From contig JAEBDY010000005.1 in NCBI GenBank assembly GCA_049997955.1, forward strand, positions 248,001-312,000: a stretch of DNA of 64,000 nucleotides, given 5' to 3'. Source of the DNA: Umezawaea sp049997955. GTDB lineage: Bacteria; Actinomycetota; Actinomycetes; Mycobacteriales; Pseudonocardiaceae. Below the pieces are notes generated by a model. The model ran no database searches. It saw only the letters and a list, made by a program, of their open reading frames with translations, and was not told where the DNA came from. Below, in pieces: positions 1 to 8,401 of the stretch. How positions within the stretch are numbered: the first letter of the stretch is position 1; every line of letters begins with the position of its first letter. Position numbers and translations under genes: made by a program.

Positions 1-255
1 CACCTGGCCGTGCAGCGGATCGAGGAGGTGGTCGCGGACCTCCTGCCGAACTACGGCGCGGACTGCCCGGTCGCCGTGGTGGCCCGCGCCAGCCGCGACG
101 ACGAGGTCGTGGTGCGCGGCACGCTGGCCGACATCGCCGACCAGGTCATCGCCGCGGACATCCGCCGCACCGCCGTGATCGTGGTCGGCCGCGTGCTCAA
201 CGCCACCCATTTCCTCGACAGCCACCTCTACTCGGCCGACCGCTGCCGCCCGTGA
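1..255 (+). CDS. cobM: Precorrin-4 C11-methyltransferase, C-terminal part
   Basis: The reading frame enters from the left edge and ends at the TGA at 253-255, leaving 84 residues. The segment ending in 'VGRVLNATHFLDSHLY' matches the C-terminal end of CobM/CbiF SAM-dependent methyltransferases, which methylate C11 of precorrin-4 in corrin-ring synthesis. The SAM-binding N-terminal part lies outside the window. The stop overlaps the cobK start (GTGA), so the two are probably co-transcribed. The assignment rests on the tail sequence plus the cobalamin context, not on catalytic residues. Confidence 0.85.
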   Translation, partial: HLAVQRIEEVVADLLPNYGADCPVAVVARASRDDEVVVRGTLADIADQVIAADIRRTAVIVVGRVLNATHFLDSHLYSADRCRP

Positions 256-971
256 TCCTGGTACTCGGCGGCACCGGTGAAGCGCGGCGGTTGGCGGCGC
301 GGATGCCCGGTGAGGTGATCTCCTCGCTGGCCGGGCGGGTGAAGGATCCCCTGCTGCCCGAGGGCGAGGTGCGGATCGGGGGGTTCGGCGGGGTCGGCGG
401 GCTGGTGGAGTGGTTGCGCGCCAACGGGATCACCGGTGTGGTCGACGCCACGCACCCGTTCGCGGCGGGCATCAGCGCGAACGCCGTGGCCGCCACCGCG
501 CTGGCGGGGGTGCCGTTGCTGGTGCTGCGGCGGCCGGGGTGGACGGCCGGGCCCGGTGACGACTGGCGGTGGGTCGGGTCGTTGGAGGAGGCCGCCCGTG
601 AGCTGCCGGGTGAGCGGGTGTTCCTCACGACCGGGCGGCAGGACATCCGCGTGTTCGCGCCCGTCAACCGGTGGTTCCTCGCGCGTTCGGTCGAACCACC
701 GGAAGCGCCCGTGCCCCAACGGATCCACGTGCTGCTCGACCGAGGACCGTTCACAGTGGACGGTGAGATCGCGTTGATGCGCGAGCACTCGATCGACGTG
801 CTGGTCACCAAGGACAGCGGTGGTGAGCAGACGGCGGCGAAGCTGGTCGCGGCCCGGCTGCTCGGCGTCCCGGTGGTGGTCGTGCGCCGTCCGCCCGCAC
901 CCGCCGCGCCGACCGTGGACACGGTCGACGCGGCGGTCGAGTGGGTCAGGCGGGGTAGCGGCGGGGCGTGA
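252..971 (+). CDS. cobK: Precorrin-6A reductase
   Basis: A 239-residue cytoplasmic protein of normal CobK length. It opens with a nucleotide-binding stretch 'ILVLGGTGEARRLA' (residues 2-15) and carries the family segment 'DATHPFA' near residue 65 and 'TTGRQD' near residue 126. CobK reduces precorrin-6A with NADPH in the cobalamin pathway. The GTG start overlaps the cobM stop by 4 bp, implying translational coupling. The 3' end overlaps the convergent cobIJ gene by 26 bp, so the two transcripts are antisense at their ends. Confidence 0.92.
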   Translation: MILVLGGTGEARRLAARMPGEVISSLAGRVKDPLLPEGEVRIGGFGGVGGLVEWLRANGITGVVDATHPFAAGISANAVAATALAGVPLLVLRRPGWTAGPGDDWRWVGSLEEAARELPGERVFLTTGRQDIRVFAPVNRWFLARSVEPPEAPVPQRIHVLLDRGPFTVDGEIALMREHSIDVLVTKDSGGEQTAAKLVAARLLGVPVVVVRRPPAPAAPTVDTVDAAVEWVRRGSGGA

Positions 972-2412
972 ACACCTGGCCCCGGCCGGTGATCCGCGTC
1001 GTCGTGGAGCCGATCAGCAGCAGGCAGCGCATGTCCACCGCCGACGGGTCCAGGTCGGCCAGCCGGACGACGCGGACGTCCTCCTGCGGGCCGCCGACGT
1101 CCCGGCCGATCACCACGGGGGTGTCCGGGGACCGGTGCGCCAGCAGGAGGTCCCTGGCCGCCTCGACCTGCCAGGTGCGGCTGCGCGAGGCCGGGTTGTA
1201 GATCGCCAGCACCAGGTCGGCCCGCGCGGCGGCTTCGAGCCTGCCCGCGATGACCTCCCACGGCTTCAGGCGGTCCGACAGCGACACCACGCAGTAGTCG
1301 TGGCCCAGCGGCGCGCCGACCCGGCTCGCCACGGCGTGCGCCGCGGTCAGACCCGGCAGTACGCGCACCGGAACGGAGGAGAACTGCTCCTCGTCGCCGA
1401 CCTCGAGCACCGCGCTGGCCATCGCGAACACGCCGGGGTCGCCGGACGACACCACGACGACCCGTGAGCCGGACTTGGCCAGGTCCAGGGCGAACGCGGC
1501 GCGCTCGGCCTCGACCCGGTTGTCCGACGGGTGCTTGCGCTGGCGCGGGTTCGGCGGCACGCGGTCCAGGTACGGCCCGTAGCCGATCAGGTCGTCGGCG
1601 GACACCAGCGCGTCGCGCGCCTCGGGCGTCATCCACTCCGGCCCGGCCGGGCCGAGACCGACCACCACGACCTCGCCGATCCCGCCGCGTTCGACCACGG
1701 GCTGCCCGACCCTGCTGGGCAGCACGGCCAGCGAGAAGTACGGCACGGTGTCGGGGTCCACTTCGGACAGCGAAGCGGTCCGCTCCCTGCCAGTGGTGGC
1801 CCGCTCGACGTACCACGCGTCGTCCAGGCGCCCCACCGATTCCAGCGCCGTCCGCACGTTCTTGAACGTCCGCCCCAGCTTCATGATCGCCGCGGAGTCG
1901 GTGTGCGCGAGGTGGCCTGCGAGCACGTCGGGCGGCAGGGTGCCGGGCAGGACGGTCAGCACCTCGTCGCGCTCCACCAGCGGCCTGCCGAGCACCGCCG
2001 AGCCCGCGCTCACCGACGTCACGCCGGGCACGACCTCGGTCGGGTACCGGTGGGCCAACCGCTTGTGCAGGTGCATGTACGAGCCGTAGAAGAACGGATC
2101 GCCCGCCGCCAGCACGACGACGTCGCGCCCCGCGTCCAGGTGCGCCGCGAGCCGAGCGGCGCACTCGACGTAGAACGCGTCGATCTCGCCCTGGTAGTCG
2201 TCGGTGTCCTCGGTGGTGACCGGGTACACCAGCTGCTCCTCGACCTGCCCTTCGCGCAGGTAGGGCGCGGCGGTCGACCGGGCGATGCTGCGGCCGTGCC
2301 GCGCGCTGTGGAACACCACGACGTCGGCCGCGCCGATCAGCCTGGCCGCCTTGACCGTGACCAGTTCCGGATCGCCGGGGCCGACCCCGACGCCGTACAG
2401 CGTGCCCGTCAT
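946..2412 (-). CDS. cobIJ: Fused precorrin-2 C20- / precorrin-3B C17-methyltransferase
   Basis: A 488-residue fusion of two SAM-dependent corrin methyltransferases, as is common in actinobacteria. The CobI half (about residues 1-235) starts with 'GVGVGPGDPELVTVKAARL'. The CobJ half (about 243-488) restarts with 'VVVGLGPAGPEWMTPEA' and carries 'GDPGVFAMAS' and 'YNPASRSR'. Together they methylate C20 of precorrin-2 and, after CobG, C17 of precorrin-3B with ring contraction. The start chosen is the ATG at 2412, which overlaps the cobH stop (ATGA). The longer open frame upstream is cobH read in another frame. Last gene of the cobG-cobH-cobIJ operon. Confidence 0.95.
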   Translation of the reverse strand: MTGTLYGVGVGPGDPELVTVKAARLIGAADVVVFHSARHGRSIARSTAAPYLREGQVEEQLVYPVTTEDTDDYQGEIDAFYVECAARLAAHLDAGRDVVVLAAGDPFFYGSYMHLHKRLAHRYPTEVVPGVTSVSAGSAVLGRPLVERDEVLTVLPGTLPPDVLAGHLAHTDSAAIMKLGRTFKNVRTALESVGRLDDAWYVERATTGRERTASLSEVDPDTVPYFSLAVLPSRVGQPVVERGGIGEVVVVGLGPAGPEWMTPEARDALVSADDLIGYGPYLDRVPPNPRQRKHPSDNRVEAERAAFALDLAKSGSRVVVVSSGDPGVFAMASAVLEVGDEEQFSSVPVRVLPGLTAAHAVASRVGAPLGHDYCVVSLSDRLKPWEVIAGRLEAAARADLVLAIYNPASRSRTWQVEAARDLLLAHRSPDTPVVIGRDVGGPQEDVRVVRLADLDPSAVDMRCLLLIGSTTTRITGRGQVFTPRRYPA

Positions 2413-3038
2413 CACTCTTCCTCGCTCGCGATCGCGTTGACGGCCGCGGCGGTGATGGCGCTGCCGCCCCGCCGTCCGCGCACGACCAGGTACTCCAGCC
2501 CGAGTTCGTTGGCAGCCAACGCTTCCTTCGACTCCACGGCCCCGATGAAGCCCACCGGGATGCCGAGCACGGCGGCCGGTTTGGGAGCACCGGCCCGGAT
2601 CATGTCCAGCAGTCGGAACAGCGACGTGGGCGCGTTGCCGATCGCGACGACGGACCCCTCCAGGCGGTCGCGCCACAGCTCCATCGCCGCCGCGCTGCGG
2701 GTGGTCTCCAACCGTGCGGCCAGGTGCGGCACGCGCTTGTCCCCCAACGTGCACAGCACCTCGTTGTCGGCGGGCAAGCGCTTGCGGGTCACGCCCGCCG
2801 CGACCATCGTGGCGTCGCACAGGATCGGCGCGCCCGCCAGCAGCGCGGCGCGGGCGTTCGCGACGACGTCGGCCGAGTAGGCGATGTCCTGGACGAGGTC
2901 GACCATGCCGCACGCGTGGACCATCCGAACGGCCACGCGCGAGACGTCGGCCGGTAACCCGCCGAGGTCCGCCTCGGCGCGGATCGTGGCGAACGACCGG
3001 CGGTAGATCTCGGCGCCGTCCTGGATGTAGCTCGTCAA
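2412..3038 (-). CDS. cobH: Precorrin-8X methylmutase
   Basis: A 208-residue protein, the usual CobH/CbiC size. It moves a methyl group from C11 to C12 of precorrin-8X, giving hydrogenobyrinate. The segment 'RMVHACGMVD' holds H41, which corresponds to the catalytic histidine of the family. 'CDATMVAAGVTRKRL', 'IGNAPTSLFRL' and 'VGFIGAVESKEAL' are further CobH signatures. I chose the TTG at 3036-3038 because it overlaps the cobG stop (TTGA) and gives a family-like N-terminus; the frame upstream does not resemble CobH. Both flanking junctions overlap, so translation is probably coupled. Confidence 0.93.
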   Translation of the reverse strand: MTSYIQDGAEIYRRSFATIRAEADLGGLPADVSRVAVRMVHACGMVDLVQDIAYSADVVANARAALLAGAPILCDATMVAAGVTRKRLPADNEVLCTLGDKRVPHLAARLETTRSAAAMELWRDRLEGSVVAIGNAPTSLFRLLDMIRAGAPKPAAVLGIPVGFIGAVESKEALAANELGLEYLVVRGRRGGSAITAAAVNAIASEEE

Positions 3039-4066
3039 CTCGTCTCCTCGTAGCCGTCGCCGGTCGCGACGAACTCGATCACGTCTCCGGACGGTCGTCC
3101 GCAGCGTCGTGCGCAGCCCGCCCAGTGCACCGGTCGGGTGTGGGGCGTGCCCAGCCAGCTCCGCGCGTCGGCCCGGACGTCGGCCAGCGACTTCGCGCAG
3201 CCCGGCCGTCCCGTGCAGGCCGTCACGCCGTGCCAGGGGGAGTCGGGGTCGGTGATCAGCCCGAGCCCGGTGAGGTCGGGGGTTCCGGGCAGCACCAGGC
3301 TGCGCCACGGCGTGAGCCGCACCGGCGTGCCGAGGTCGGCGAGGGCGGCGGCCTGGTGGGCGTCGAGCCTGCCGAGCGGCGCTCCGACGACGAACCGGTC
3401 ACCGGCGGGGCCGGGCGGCGGGGGAGAGGTGGTCACGGTGACGGGGGTGGCCGTGGGGGTGCCGAGCGCGGCGGTGATCCTGGCCACGCCGTCTGGCATC
3501 TCGGCCAGCCGCCACGCCGCTCCGCGCTCCGCGGCGAAGATCCGGGCCGCCTCGACCACGGCGGCCACGGGGTCGGCCGGACGCAGTCCGGTGTCCCGGC
3601 CCGCGAGCAGCAGCGCGTCGCCGACCAGACCGACGTCACCACCCAGTCCGGCCACCTCCGCACCGACCGTGACCAGGAACCGGCCGGGGAGGTCGGCGAG
3701 TTCCGGAGTGGCGCAGATCGCGCTGTCGACGCGGTCCACGACCGCCTGGGTGTCGTCGGAGAGGGGCGCGGCAATGATGTTGCGCACACGTTCATGGGTC
3801 AGCGAGGGCAGCAGACCGGCTTCCGCCATCCGGTCGCCGAGTTCGAACTGGGCCCCGTCGGCGAGTCCGCGGATCTGGAAGTTGGCCCGCGAGGTCAGCT
3901 CCAGCTGCCCGTCACCGAGGTCGGCTGAAGCGGTCACGATAGCCCTGAACTGGACTTCCGTCAGCGTTCCTCCCGGAACGCGGATGCGCGCGAGACCGCC
4001 GTCGGCAGCGGGGTGCACGTCGATAGCGCCTGGACAGGCGTCGGCGTGAGTTCGCTCCGTTGGCAC
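3035..4066 (-). CDS. cobG: Precorrin-3B synthase, ferredoxin nitrite/sulfite reductase-like
   Basis: A 343-residue member of the nitrite/sulfite reductase half-domain family. Residues 30-60 contain the family segment 'GQLELTSRANFQIRGL'. Four cysteines typical of an Fe-S/siroheme binder are present as C284-x5-C290 ('CTGRPGC') and C318-x3-C322 ('CARRC'). CobG is the oxygen-dependent monooxygenase of the aerobic pathway, so its presence argues for oxygen-dependent B12 synthesis. The GTG start at 4066 leaves about 40 bp to the edge of the divergent riboswitch aptamer. First gene of the minus-strand cobG-cobH-cobIJ unit. Confidence 0.9.
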   Translation of the reverse strand: MPTERTHADACPGAIDVHPAADGGLARIRVPGGTLTEVQFRAIVTASADLGDGQLELTSRANFQIRGLADGAQFELGDRMAEAGLLPSLTHERVRNIIAAPLSDDTQAVVDRVDSAICATPELADLPGRFLVTVGAEVAGLGGDVGLVGDALLLAGRDTGLRPADPVAAVVEAARIFAAERGAAWRLAEMPDGVARITAALGTPTATPVTVTTSPPPPGPAGDRFVVGAPLGRLDAHQAAALADLGTPVRLTPWRSLVLPGTPDLTGLGLITDPDSPWHGVTACTGRPGCAKSLADVRADARSWLGTPHTRPVHWAGCARRCGRPSGDVIEFVATGDGYEETS

Positions 4067-4105
4067 GCGCCGGATGCTACGTGACGGCTGTACTGTCAGG
4101 CCGAA

Positions 4106-4195
4106 CGGCGAAGCAGCGAGGAAGTCGGTGCGAATCCGACGCGGTCCCGCCACTGTCACCGGAGCGATCCGGGAGCCAGGAACTCCGCTTCGCCG
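4106..4195 (+). promoter_or_regulatory. Cobalamin riboswitch (aptamer) upstream of cobN
   Basis: The leader between cobG and cobN has the cobalamin-riboswitch landmarks in order: 'GGAAGTCGGTGCGAATCC', 'GCGGTCCCGCCACTGT' and the B12-box-like 'GAGCCAGGAACTC'. An exact 8-bp closing stem (P1) pairs CGGCGAAG at 4106-4113 with CTTCGCCG at 4188-4195. Just downstream, a GGGG...CCCC hairpin (about 4210-4224) abuts the purine-rich ribosome binding region of cobN, which suggests translational control. AdoCbl-dependent repression is inferred from the family. The element faces only cobN, not the divergent cobG operon. Confidence 0.93.
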
Positions 4196-4239
4196 TGTGC
4201 CGACGACTTGGGGCGAGGACCCCGGAGTGGAGCTTTCGC

Positions 4240-7200
4240 GTGATCCTGCTGCTGTCGACCTCCGACACCGACCTGCTGTCCGCACGGGCCAGCGGTGCCG
4301 ACTACCGGCTCGCCAACCCGTCGCGCCTGGGCGTGGAGGACCTGCCCGAACTGGTCGAGGGCGCCGACGTCGTCGTCGTGCGCATCCTCGGCGGTCGCCG
4401 CATGTGGGAGGAGGGCCTCGACGCCCTGCTCGCGGGCCCGCGTCCGGTGGTCGTGCTCGGCGGTGAGCAGAACCCCGACGCGCCGCTGATGGAGCTGTCC
4501 ACCGTGCCCGGCGGCGTGTGCGCGGAAGCCCACGCCTACCTGTCGCACGGCGGCGCGGCCAACCTCGCGGAGCTGCACAACTTCCTCTCCGACACGATCC
4601 TGCTGACCGGCAACGGCTTCGCGCCGCCCGTCCCGGCGCCGAACTGGGGCCTGCTGGAGCGCCCGGAACCGACCACCGGCGGCCCGGTCGTCGCGGTGCT
4701 CTACTACCGCGCCCACCACGTCGCCGGGAACGTCGCGTTCGTGCACGCGCTGTGCGACCAGATCGAGGCCAAGGGCGGCCGCGCGCTGCCGGTGTACTGC
4801 TCGTCGCTGCGCACCGCCGAGGCGGAACTGCTCGCCGTGCTGGGCAAGGCGGACACCTTGATCGTCACCGTGCTCGCCGCCGGCGGCAGCAAGCCCGCCA
4901 CCGTCGGCGCGGGCGGCGAGGACGAGGCGTGGGACGTCGGCGCGCTGGCCGCGCTGGACGTGCCGATCCTGCAAGGCCTGTGCCTCACCAGCAGCCGCGC
5001 GGCGTGGGACGAGAACGACGACGGCCTCTCGCCGCTGGACACCGCCACCCAGGTCGCGATCCCGGAGTTCGACGGCCGGATCATCACGGTTCCCTTCTCC
5101 TTCAAGGAGGTCGACGAGGACGGCCTGACCGTCTACGTCGCCGACCCCGAGCGCGCCGCCCGCGTCGCAGGCATCGCGCTGGGCCACGCCCGCCTGCGCC
5201 ACACCCCGCCCGCCGAGCGCAAGATCGCCGTGATGCTGTCGGCGTACCCGACGAAGCACTCCCGCATCGGCAACGCCGTGGGCCTCGACACCCCGGCCAG
5301 CGTCGTCCGGCTGCTGACCGCGTTGCGGGAGCAGGGTTACGACATCGGCGCGCCCGGCGAACTCCCCGGCGTGGAGCAGCTGGACGGCGACGCCCTCATC
5401 CACGCGCTCATCGCGGCAGGCGGTCAAGACCCGGACTGGTTGACCGAGGAGCAGTTCACCGGCAACCCGGTCCGCATGACGGCGGCCCGCTACCGCGAGT
5501 TCTTCGCCACCCTGCCCGACGACACGCGCGCGGAGATGGAACAGCACTGGGGCCAGGCTCCCGGCGAACTCTTCGTCGACCGCTCCCACGACGCCGACGG
5601 CGAGATCGTCCTGGCCGCGCTGCGGGCGGGCAACGTCGTCGTCATGGTCCAGCCGCCGCGCGGCTTCGGCGAGAACCCGATCGCGATCTACCACGACCCG
5701 GACCTGCCGCCGAGCCACCACTACCTGGCGGCCTACCGCTGGCTGGCGGACGACTTCGGCGCGCACGCCGTCGTCCACGTCGGCAAGCACGGCAACCTGG
5801 AGTGGCTGCCCGGCAAGACCGTCGGCATGTCCGCGGGCTGCGGCACCGACGCGGCGCTGGGCGACCTGCCGCTGATCTACCCGTTCCTCGTCAACGACCC
5901 CGGCGAGGGCACGCAGGCCAAGCGCCGCGCCCACGCCACCCTCGTCGACCACATGGTTCCGCCGATGGCGCGCGCCGACAGCTACGGCGACATCGCCAGG
6001 CTCGAACAGCTGCTGGACGAGCACGGCAACATCGCCGCGATGGACCCGGCGAAGCTGCCCGCGATCCGCGCCCAGATCTGGACCCTCATCCAGGCCGCGA
6101 AGCTGGACCACGACTTGGGTCTGGAGGACCGCCCGCACGACGCCGAGTTCGACGAGTTCATCCTGCACGTCGACGGGTGGCTGTGCGAGATCAAGGACGT
6201 CCAGATCCGCGACGGCCTGCACATCCTCGGCGAGGCCCCCACCGGTGACGCCCGCGTGGGCCTGGTCCTGGCGATGCTCCAGGCGAAGCAGATGTGGGCG
6301 GGCCAGGTCGCGGCGCTGCCCGGCCTCCGGGAAGCCCTCGGCCTGAACGAGGACGGCTCGGAGTCGCGCACCACGACCGACGACGTCGAGACCACCGCGC
6401 GCGCCCTGGTGCAGGGCATGGAAGACGCGGGCTGGGCGCGGGAAGCGGCTCGCGGTTTGACGGAATCCGACCAGGTTGCCCGGATCCTGGAGTTCGCGGC
6501 CGACGAGATCGTGCCCAGGCTGGCCCGCACCACCGACGAGATGACCAACGTCCTGCACGCGCTGGACGGCGGCTACGTCCCCGCGGGCCCGTCCGGTTCA
6601 CCGCTGCGCGGCCTGGTCAACGTCCTCCCCACCGGCCGCAACTTCTACTCCGTCGACCCGAAGGCGATCCCGTCCAGGCTCGCCTGGGAAACCGGTCAGG
6701 CCATGGCCGACTCGCTGCTGGCGCGCTACCGCCAGGACACCGGCGAATGGCCCCCGTCGGTGGGCCTGTCCGTCTGGGGCACCAGCGCCATGCGCACCTC
6801 CGGCGACGACATCGCGGAGGTCTTCGCGCTGATGGGCGTCCGCCCGGTCTGGGACGACCAGTCCCGCCGCGTCACCGGCCTGGAACCGATCCCGCTGGCC
6901 GAGCTGGACCGTCCCCGCATCGACGTCACGGTCCGCATCAGCGGCTTCTTCCGCGACGCCTTCCCCCACGTGGTCGCCATGCTCGACGACGCCGTGCAAC
7001 TGGTAGCGGCCTTGGACGAGCCCGCCGAGTCCAACTACGTCCGCGCCCACGCGCAGGCGGACCTGGCGGAACACGGCGACGCCCGCAGGGCCACCATGCG
7101 CATCTTCGGCTCCAAGCCGGGCGCCTACGGCGCGGGCCTGCTCCCGCTGATCGACAGCCGCAACTGGCGGGACGACGCGGACCTGGCCGAGGTCTACGCG

Positions 7201-7815
7201 GTCTGGGGCGGCTACGCCTACGGCCGGGAACTGGACGGGGTCCAGGCGAGGCCGGACATGGAAACCGCGTACAAGCGCATCGCCGTGGCGGCGAAGAACA
7301 TCGACACCCGAGAACACGACATCGCCGACTCGGACGACTACTTCCAGTACCACGGCGGCATGGTCGCCACCGTCCGCGCCCTGACCGGCAAGGCCCCGGC
7401 GGCCTACGTGGGCGACAGCACCCGCCCGGACGCCGTCCGCACCAGGACGTTGAACGAGGAAACCACCAGGATCTTCCGCGCCCGCGTGGTGAACCCGAGA
7501 TGGCTCTCCGCCATGCGCAAGCACGGCTACAAGGGCGCGTTCGAACTGGCGGCCACAGTGGACTACCTGTTCGGCTACGACGCCACAACGGGAGTGGTGG
7601 CGGACTGGATGTACGAGAAGCTGGCCGAGACCTACGTCATGGACCCCGAAAACCAGAAGTTCATGACCGAATCAAACCCGTGGGCCCTGCACGGCATCTC
7701 GGAACGCCTCTTGGAAGCCGCGAACAGAGGCATGTGGGAACACCCGAACCCGGAAACCCTGGAAGCCCTGCAAGCCGTGTACCTGGAAACCGAAGGCGAC
7801 CTGGAAGACCGCTGA
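4240..7815 (+). CDS. cobN: Cobaltochelatase large subunit
   Basis: A 1191-residue CobN, the usual length. It is the large subunit of the ATP-dependent CobNST complex that inserts cobalt into hydrogenobyrinic acid a,c-diamide. Recognisable family stretches include 'VVVRILGGRRMWEEGL', 'HVGKHGNLEWLPGK' and 'GRNFYSVDPKAIPSRLAW'. The GTG at 4240 is preceded by a GGAG-containing stretch and follows the riboswitch expression platform; the longer open frame upstream simply reads through the riboswitch. The partner subunits CobS and CobT are not in the window. It is followed by a 580-bp non-coding region holding repeat copy 1. Confidence 0.95.
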   Translation: MILLLSTSDTDLLSARASGADYRLANPSRLGVEDLPELVEGADVVVVRILGGRRMWEEGLDALLAGPRPVVVLGGEQNPDAPLMELSTVPGGVCAEAHAYLSHGGAANLAELHNFLSDTILLTGNGFAPPVPAPNWGLLERPEPTTGGPVVAVLYYRAHHVAGNVAFVHALCDQIEAKGGRALPVYCSSLRTAEAELLAVLGKADTLIVTVLAAGGSKPATVGAGGEDEAWDVGALAALDVPILQGLCLTSSRAAWDENDDGLSPLDTATQVAIPEFDGRIITVPFSFKEVDEDGLTVYVADPERAARVAGIALGHARLRHTPPAERKIAVMLSAYPTKHSRIGNAVGLDTPASVVRLLTALREQGYDIGAPGELPGVEQLDGDALIHALIAAGGQDPDWLTEEQFTGNPVRMTAARYREFFATLPDDTRAEMEQHWGQAPGELFVDRSHDADGEIVLAALRAGNVVVMVQPPRGFGENPIAIYHDPDLPPSHHYLAAYRWLADDFGAHAVVHVGKHGNLEWLPGKTVGMSAGCGTDAALGDLPLIYPFLVNDPGEGTQAKRRAHATLVDHMVPPMARADSYGDIARLEQLLDEHGNIAAMDPAKLPAIRAQIWTLIQAAKLDHDLGLEDRPHDAEFDEFILHVDGWLCEIKDVQIRDGLHILGEAPTGDARVGLVLAMLQAKQMWAGQVAALPGLREALGLNEDGSESRTTTDDVETTARALVQGMEDAGWAREAARGLTESDQVARILEFAADEIVPRLARTTDEMTNVLHALDGGYVPAGPSGSPLRGLVNVLPTGRNFYSVDPKAIPSRLAWETGQAMADSLLARYRQDTGEWPPSVGLSVWGTSAMRTSGDDIAEVFALMGVRPVWDDQSRRVTGLEPIPLAELDRPRIDVTVRISGFFRDAFPHVVAMLDDAVQLVAALDEPAESNYVRAHAQADLAEHGDARRATMRIFGSKPGAYGAGLLPLIDSRNWRDDADLAEVYAVWGGYAYGRELDGVQARPDMETAYKRIAVAAKNIDTREHDIADSDDYFQYHGGMVATVRALTGKAPAAYVGDSTRPDAVRTRTLNEETTRIFRARVVNPRWLSAMRKHGYKGAFELAATVDYLFGYDATTGVVADWMYEKLAETYVMDPENQKFMTESNPWALHGISERLLEAANRGMWEHPNPETLEALQAVYLETEGDLEDR

Positions 7816-7950
7816 CGCACCAGCAACAGCGCCACACAGCCAACCAGCGCAAGCACAGCACGCAGCAAAAGCACGCAACCCAACACCCACCCAGACGGAA
7901 GCACGTACCCAAGGAAAGCCAGACGGAAGCACGCAACCCGAGGAAGCCCA
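7816..7950 (+). other. A/C-rich low-complexity tail after cobN
   Basis: No gene is visible here. The plus strand is rich in A and C and poor in T, with loose reiterations of 'AAGCACGCAACC'-like words. The same word appears upstream of repeat copy 2 on its own strand, so this skewed leader seems to accompany the 106-nt element. Open frames crossing it have no family resemblance. Confidence 0.5.
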
Positions 7951-8056
7951 GACCCCTCCCTGCCCCCGATCCCCAGCGCCCTCATGTCCGTCCGCTACGG
8001 GTCAAGGCATCTTTCCAGCCTTGACGCGGCGCGGACGGACATGGAGACAATCGCGC
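7951..8056 (+). repeat. 106-nt fixed-frame variable-stem hairpin element, copy 1
   Basis: Left flank (7951-7985) starts 'GACCCCTCCCTG' and ends 'GCGCCCTCAT'. Then comes a variable 15-nt arm GTCCGTCCGCTACGG (7986-8000), a constant inner stem GTCAAGGC (8001-8008), the loop ATCTTTCCA, GCCTTGAC (8018-8025), the second variable arm GCGGCGCGGACGGAC (8026-8040), and the right flank 'ATGGAGACAATCGCGC'. The outer ten positions of the arms plus CAT/ATG form a perfect 13-bp stem, with a partly mismatched five-nucleotide stretch inside. It lies 3' of cobN in the same orientation. Confidence 0.85.
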
Positions 8057-8360
8057 CTCGGGGGCACCCCAACCCACCCCTGCGCTGGAACAGAAGCCGC
8101 CAGCAAGAATCCCGCCCGCCAGCAAGACCCCACAGACCCCCAACCGGACCCCACCGACAACCCCCAAACACCCCAAACCAGGCGTCCCCCCAAATCCAGG
8201 ACCCCCCGACACACACGCTACGACCAGGGTCTGACATTCCGAACCCCCAAAGCCCACCCCCGAAATCCACCTTCGGGTGAACCCCCACCCCAGCCAAAGA
8301 CTTTTACCAAAGCCCCAACCCGCCGACTCCCAAGCACGGGACGGCCACCGGGCACGTCCT
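8057..8360 (+). other. C-rich, strand-skewed intergenic region
   Basis: About 300 bases without a credible gene. Runs of four to six C alternate with short A-rich spacers, densest at 8128-8206. The minus strand therefore holds more than four G-tracts close together and could fold into G-quadruplexes. This is seen as composition only; no function is known. It separates repeat copy 1 from the LacI-family gene. Confidence 0.55.
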
Positions 8361-8401
8361 AAGATGACCTCCATGACGCACCGGCTGGGTTGGGACACCG
8401 C

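Noticed and set aside
197..2590. A 797-residue minus-strand open frame across the cob genes
   Set aside because: Shadow of cobK and cobIJ in another frame; low-complexity Arg/Pro/Gly sequence, whereas the CobK, CobIJ and CobH frames have clear family matches.
4156..6558. An 800-residue minus-strand frame opposite cobN
   Set aside because: Antisense shadow of cobN with no recognisable domain.
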